Source of the DNA: Xestospongia muta
Taxonomy: Eukaryota; Porifera; Demospongiae; Haplosclerida; Petrosiidae
Length of the DNA: 64,000 bases
Reading direction: 5' to 3'
NCBI GenBank assembly: GCA_963693285.1
Contig: OY848928.1
Location: 3,782,501 to 3,846,500, forward strand
Shown here: in pieces, positions 60,901 through 64,000 of the stretch
Layout: each line of letters begins with the position of its first letter
Position numbering within the stretch: the stretch's first letter is position 1
Translations under genes and position numbers: made by a program
Notes under the pieces: generated by a model
What the model was told of the DNA's origin: nothing
The model's input: the letters and a program-made list of their open reading frames with translations, nothing else
Databases searched by the model: none

Positions 60901-63423
60901 ACTTTTTTGTCAAAAAACAAAAGCTTAGTTGTAAATTTTAACACTGCAATAATAATTGTTAAGATTGTTGTTAGTTACATTATGTAAATTTCATTCTCTT
61001 TGTTACAGCAAGCCGCTCCAGGGGTTAAAAATACTATCCACACTCCTATTAAAGCAGCTTCTGTAATAAATTCCTCAGCTATAGATCAAACAGATACCAC
61101 AGAGATTATGCCTACTACCGCTTCATCAAGCCAGACTGCAGACCAACAACCAAAACAGATCACTTCATCTGTTATGTCTGCTGACTCAACTGCTAAGCCG
61201 TCCGAGCCCCGTACTGTAAAATCATGTGATGATCATGTTACTCAATCCAAACCACTCGGATCTCAATCTAGTTCACTTGAAAATAAGAAAACAGCTACTC
61301 CAAAACAACCTCACTCTATTCGAGGAAAGCTACCTGAGGTTAATCAAAAATCACCGAAGTCGGAGGTTGCCCTTCCAAAGATACCAGCTTCTCTTTTTAT
61401 TCAGCCTGAATCTCCTTTTGTGTTGCTAAAACTTCCTAATGATCACGCTCAACCTGAATCAGATAGCCCTCTACATCAACCTAAAGTTGCCAAAATTGAG
61501 CCTCATGTTGAAGCTAAACACCTTGAGTCCGCTACTGGTGTTGACACTCCAACTGGAACCAATGTAAGTTCAAAGCCTTCCTCTTCAAAGCAAGTAAGTT
61601 ATCGATTAGTGTAGCATAATTTTCACACTTTGTTGAATTGTACATCATATATCAAGAAATTTTCAAGGAGAAACATTTTTGTGAAAAAGTATTGGAAATT
61701 TTAATTTCCACAAATTATATTGCTATACACACACATATAGCACCAATTAATCAGGAATTGTAAAAATTTCTTGAATGACTTTAAATTCACGAATTTTTTA
61801 AAAATATTCCTCCTTAAAAATTTCCTGATAGACAGTTCATCATACACTGTATCTTTTATATCTCTTTTAGAGGAGTGATAAGAACATGATGACATGTGTG
61901 TTATGTCACAAAGTGAGAAAACTCAATTTGGCTAAATCTTCCAAGTTTTGTCGGTTGCGCTGCTTAGAAATGTGGTCAGAGTTACATCCTAATGAAGATC
62001 CAAACCGAGCTGAACCAATGGATGTTCCTTGTAAGTAAATGTATTTACTTTATATCGTCTTTTTGTGTTGAGAATGAACACTACCTCAGTGTTATAACTC
62101 TGGCTAGGAATGAACTAGAGAGAAATTATTTTTCACCATTCAAAATACCTTGCAATTTTATCAGAAGACTAGTGCGCTAGCTATCTGGGAAAGTCACAAA
62201 CCAAAAATTGGTATATTGTTAACAAACATTTGCACAAGCATTCTCCAGCTTCAGAAGAAACATTCAGAAACTGTTAAAAACCTTTAATAGTAAAAATATA
62301 ATAAATTAAGAAGAGACAGTTGCAAAGAACCACAAGAAGCTTCAGTGACTCACAAAAAAAGTGCAACTATGATGCCACACCCAAGTTAAGCTGATGACAT
62401 TGTCATAATTAAAATACACTAAACTACAGAACAGAGTATACTCAGTTATTTAACTATTGCTGCATGCATGATGTATATGTCATATTAAAAGTGACTCTGT
62501 TTGTTAACTCTCACTGCACTCTGCATGTGTGAGGGATATACTACATGTTCTGTGATTCTGTCTGCCTATTTCAATATTGCAGGAAATACAGTAGAGTTGA
62601 TCGCTCAAAAAAAAATTAGTGTGTGTATAAAATAAAATTATCTACAAATTGGATGCAGGATTTTACCCATTTAATAAAAAAGAACACATCACTATCATAG
62701 TCTTTTCTTGATCTTCATTTTTCGACTTGTGACCTCAGGTCAAATATTGCTCTGGTTTATTTTTTAGATATATATTATATAGTTAATCTATATTTAAGCA
62801 TTTTTTACCTGAAATTGCTGTATGAAAATAGTTATAATTCAGCTGACTTCCAAAGGTTATTTGTGGATTGTCAATCTAATTTAGTTTAAATGTTCCGTGT
62901 AAACTAATAACCATTTAAAATTCCATTTTATTATCATGTCTCATGATTTATTATATCAACTAATATTTTTATAGTAATTTCTCCTACCACTTCTAAACCA
63001 AGAGTTAAACGAGTCCTAAAGAACCTTCAAATTGACATGGCTTGTAAGTACTATTACTTCAACGTATTAACGTTAATTGTGTAAATATTATTTTCTCAGT
63101 ACCAGGTAGTCCTGTCTACAAGTCTGCGGATTCAACCACACCCACAGATACCAACTCGTATAGCATGACTCTTCGAGGTGGTAAGCGAACTGCCCAAGAT
63201 CCACCTCCCATTCTAAGTAAAAAGAGTAAAGAATCCACTGTATCAACACCAGGTATGAGTGGTAGTTAGTTTGTTGCATCAGACAGAACTAGAAGTATGG
63301 TATTATGTGCTTTGTGTACAAATGAAAAGTATTCTGTCTTTGTGATAGTACATTCTGCTAAGACAGTGACGACTGTTACGACAACCACCACTGCTGGTCC
63401 TTCTAGTACAACTAAAGGAAATG
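57936..63423 (+). CDS. CXXC zinc-finger plus FCS-like zinc-finger protein (partial, runs off the right edge)
   Basis: Exons: 57936-59246, 61009-61593 (alternative donor after 61563), 61871-62030, 62975-63043, 63100-63252, 63349-63423, and more beyond the window. Exon 1 has a Thr/Ser/Pro-rich region with about a dozen 20-residue repeats, then a CXXC domain (59105-59246) with GCGKCEGC, CKTCSYC, LDKPKYGGPGKRKQRC and LRICSQF. This keeps all eight zinc ligands and the basic KRKQ stretch that contacts CpG. Exon 3 has an FCS-type zinc finger: MTCVLCHKVRK, then KFCRLRCLEMW. CXXC domains bind unmethylated CpG; FCS fingers occur in Polycomb-linked proteins (PHC, L3MBTL). The KPKYGG form is closest to MLL/MBD1-type CXXC domains. 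It is probably a nuclear chromatin factor. I do not recognise a known protein with this pair. Confidence 0.85.
58356..59000 (+). repeat. Coding degenerate repeat, PKPVQTTPI units
   Basis: About eleven units of 45-63 bp, each encoding PKP-VQ-A/T-TPI-ISSS followed by a short Ser/Thr spacer. The opposite strand is open too (58316-59044), which is a by-product of the repeat. Confidence 0.9.
59247..61008 (+). other. Intron of the CXXC gene
   Basis: 1.76 kb without supported exons or RNA genes. Donor gtaagt and acceptor tgttacag are strong, and the frame is kept across the junction (phase 0). Confidence 0.7.
62065..62435. repeat. Fullest copy of a dispersed repeat family
   Basis: About 370 bp inside a CXXC-gene intron. 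Its left part matches 45128-45240 and 41800-41900, and its right part matches 38930-39180, 42590-42660 and 45350-45440. No open frame and no clear inverted ends were seen. Confidence 0.7.
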
Positions 63424-64000
63424 GTAAGTAAAAATTTAGTCTAGTATAAAGTACACATACTTCATTACAAGATTATTCACATGTATACATTCACACGTGT
63501 ATATTGTAAGCATAAGCATTTTCCTATAACGCGTTGAAACATATATTTATTAATTTATTTATTACATGTCACAAGAATAATTCAAATTTTCTATCTACTT
63601 TTTGTCTATATACAAACAATGCCATTTTTTGTAATAGACTAGCATTAAATCATTGCCTCCTGTATTTGTTCAGAGTCTTTTTAAGCTCAGTTTAATGTAA
63701 TTGAACTAAGAGCTGTCGATGGGTTTGGTACGCTGTGTTTATCCTCTCATTTGTTTTCATGTTAATTCAGAAGTCAGTACTATGTACACAGTGTTGTTAA
63801 ATATGCATAACTCAATTATGTGCCTCACATTTAGTCTACACAGTTATTGGACACACCTCAAGGGTTCTGATTTTAGCAACTGTAGTATTAATTGCTGAAT
63901 TTCGTATATTTATTTGAGTGTGGGTAAAAAATTGATCTTTGTATTTAAATTCAATGGACACAATTAATAGTATTAAGCAGTTATATTGACAGTCATGTGG
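63424..64000 (+). other. Intron of the CXXC gene at the window edge
   Basis: It follows a good donor (gtaagt at 63424). No exon is certain here. A possible acceptor (cacatttag ending 63834) has no convincing frame. Confidence 0.5.

Overview
The window reads as nuclear DNA from an early-branching animal, most likely a demosponge of the Amphimedon type. It is AT-rich, its genes are split by many short GT-AG introns, genes lie within tens to hundreds of bases of each other on both strands, and the gene set is metazoan (proprotein convertase, Ig/FN3 receptor tyrosine phosphatase, SmB, CXXC protein). The species is an inference; no database was searched.

Layout. 1-480 holds a 3' relic of a coiled-coil gene. 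483-1960 (minus) is a decayed integrase-core (rve) gene. 2264-6552 and 8213-12784 are two tandem 12-exon proprotein convertase genes. The second carries an in-frame TAG in its P domain and a Cys-rich repeat expanded from one to five units. Between them (6662-7925) lie broken copies of the coiled-coil gene and of the first exon of a HEATR4-like gene, so the duplicated block was convertase + coiled-coil gene + HEATR4 5' end. Intact versions follow at 12951-14436 (coiled-coil) and 14606-18645 (HEATR4-like). A single-exon mitochondrial thioredoxin (18925-19389, minus) shares a 62-bp divergent promoter with a large DUF4062-like/P-loop/TPR gene of the TTC41/NPHP3 type (19452-26805).

27543-46525 (minus) is one receptor protein tyrosine phosphatase: signal peptide, five Ig-like domains, five FN3 domains, one membrane segment and two phosphatase domains. 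Its introns hold several minisatellites and two short inverted-repeat elements. It shares a promoter with an NRF1-type palindrome with SNRPB (SmB/B', 46910-50347). At 50916-52546 two small secreted-protein genes diverge from a shared 521-bp spacer. They have the same exon plan, the same TATA-to-ATG spacing and the same exon-2 ending, and I recognise no family; this is the best candidate for something undescribed. 53115-56030 is a three-copy ~1-kb tandem repeat leading into a CpG-rich promoter and 5' UTR exon for a CXXC plus FCS-like zinc-finger protein (57936 to beyond the right edge).

Themes. The coiled-coil, HEATR4-like and TTC41/NPHP3-like genes form a same-strand run of likely cilium/sperm genes. 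The convertases and the phosphatase receptor (which carries a Lys-Arg cleavage-like site in its last FN3 domain) could be enzyme and substrate, but that is speculation. All exon models come from splice consensus and reading-frame continuity only.
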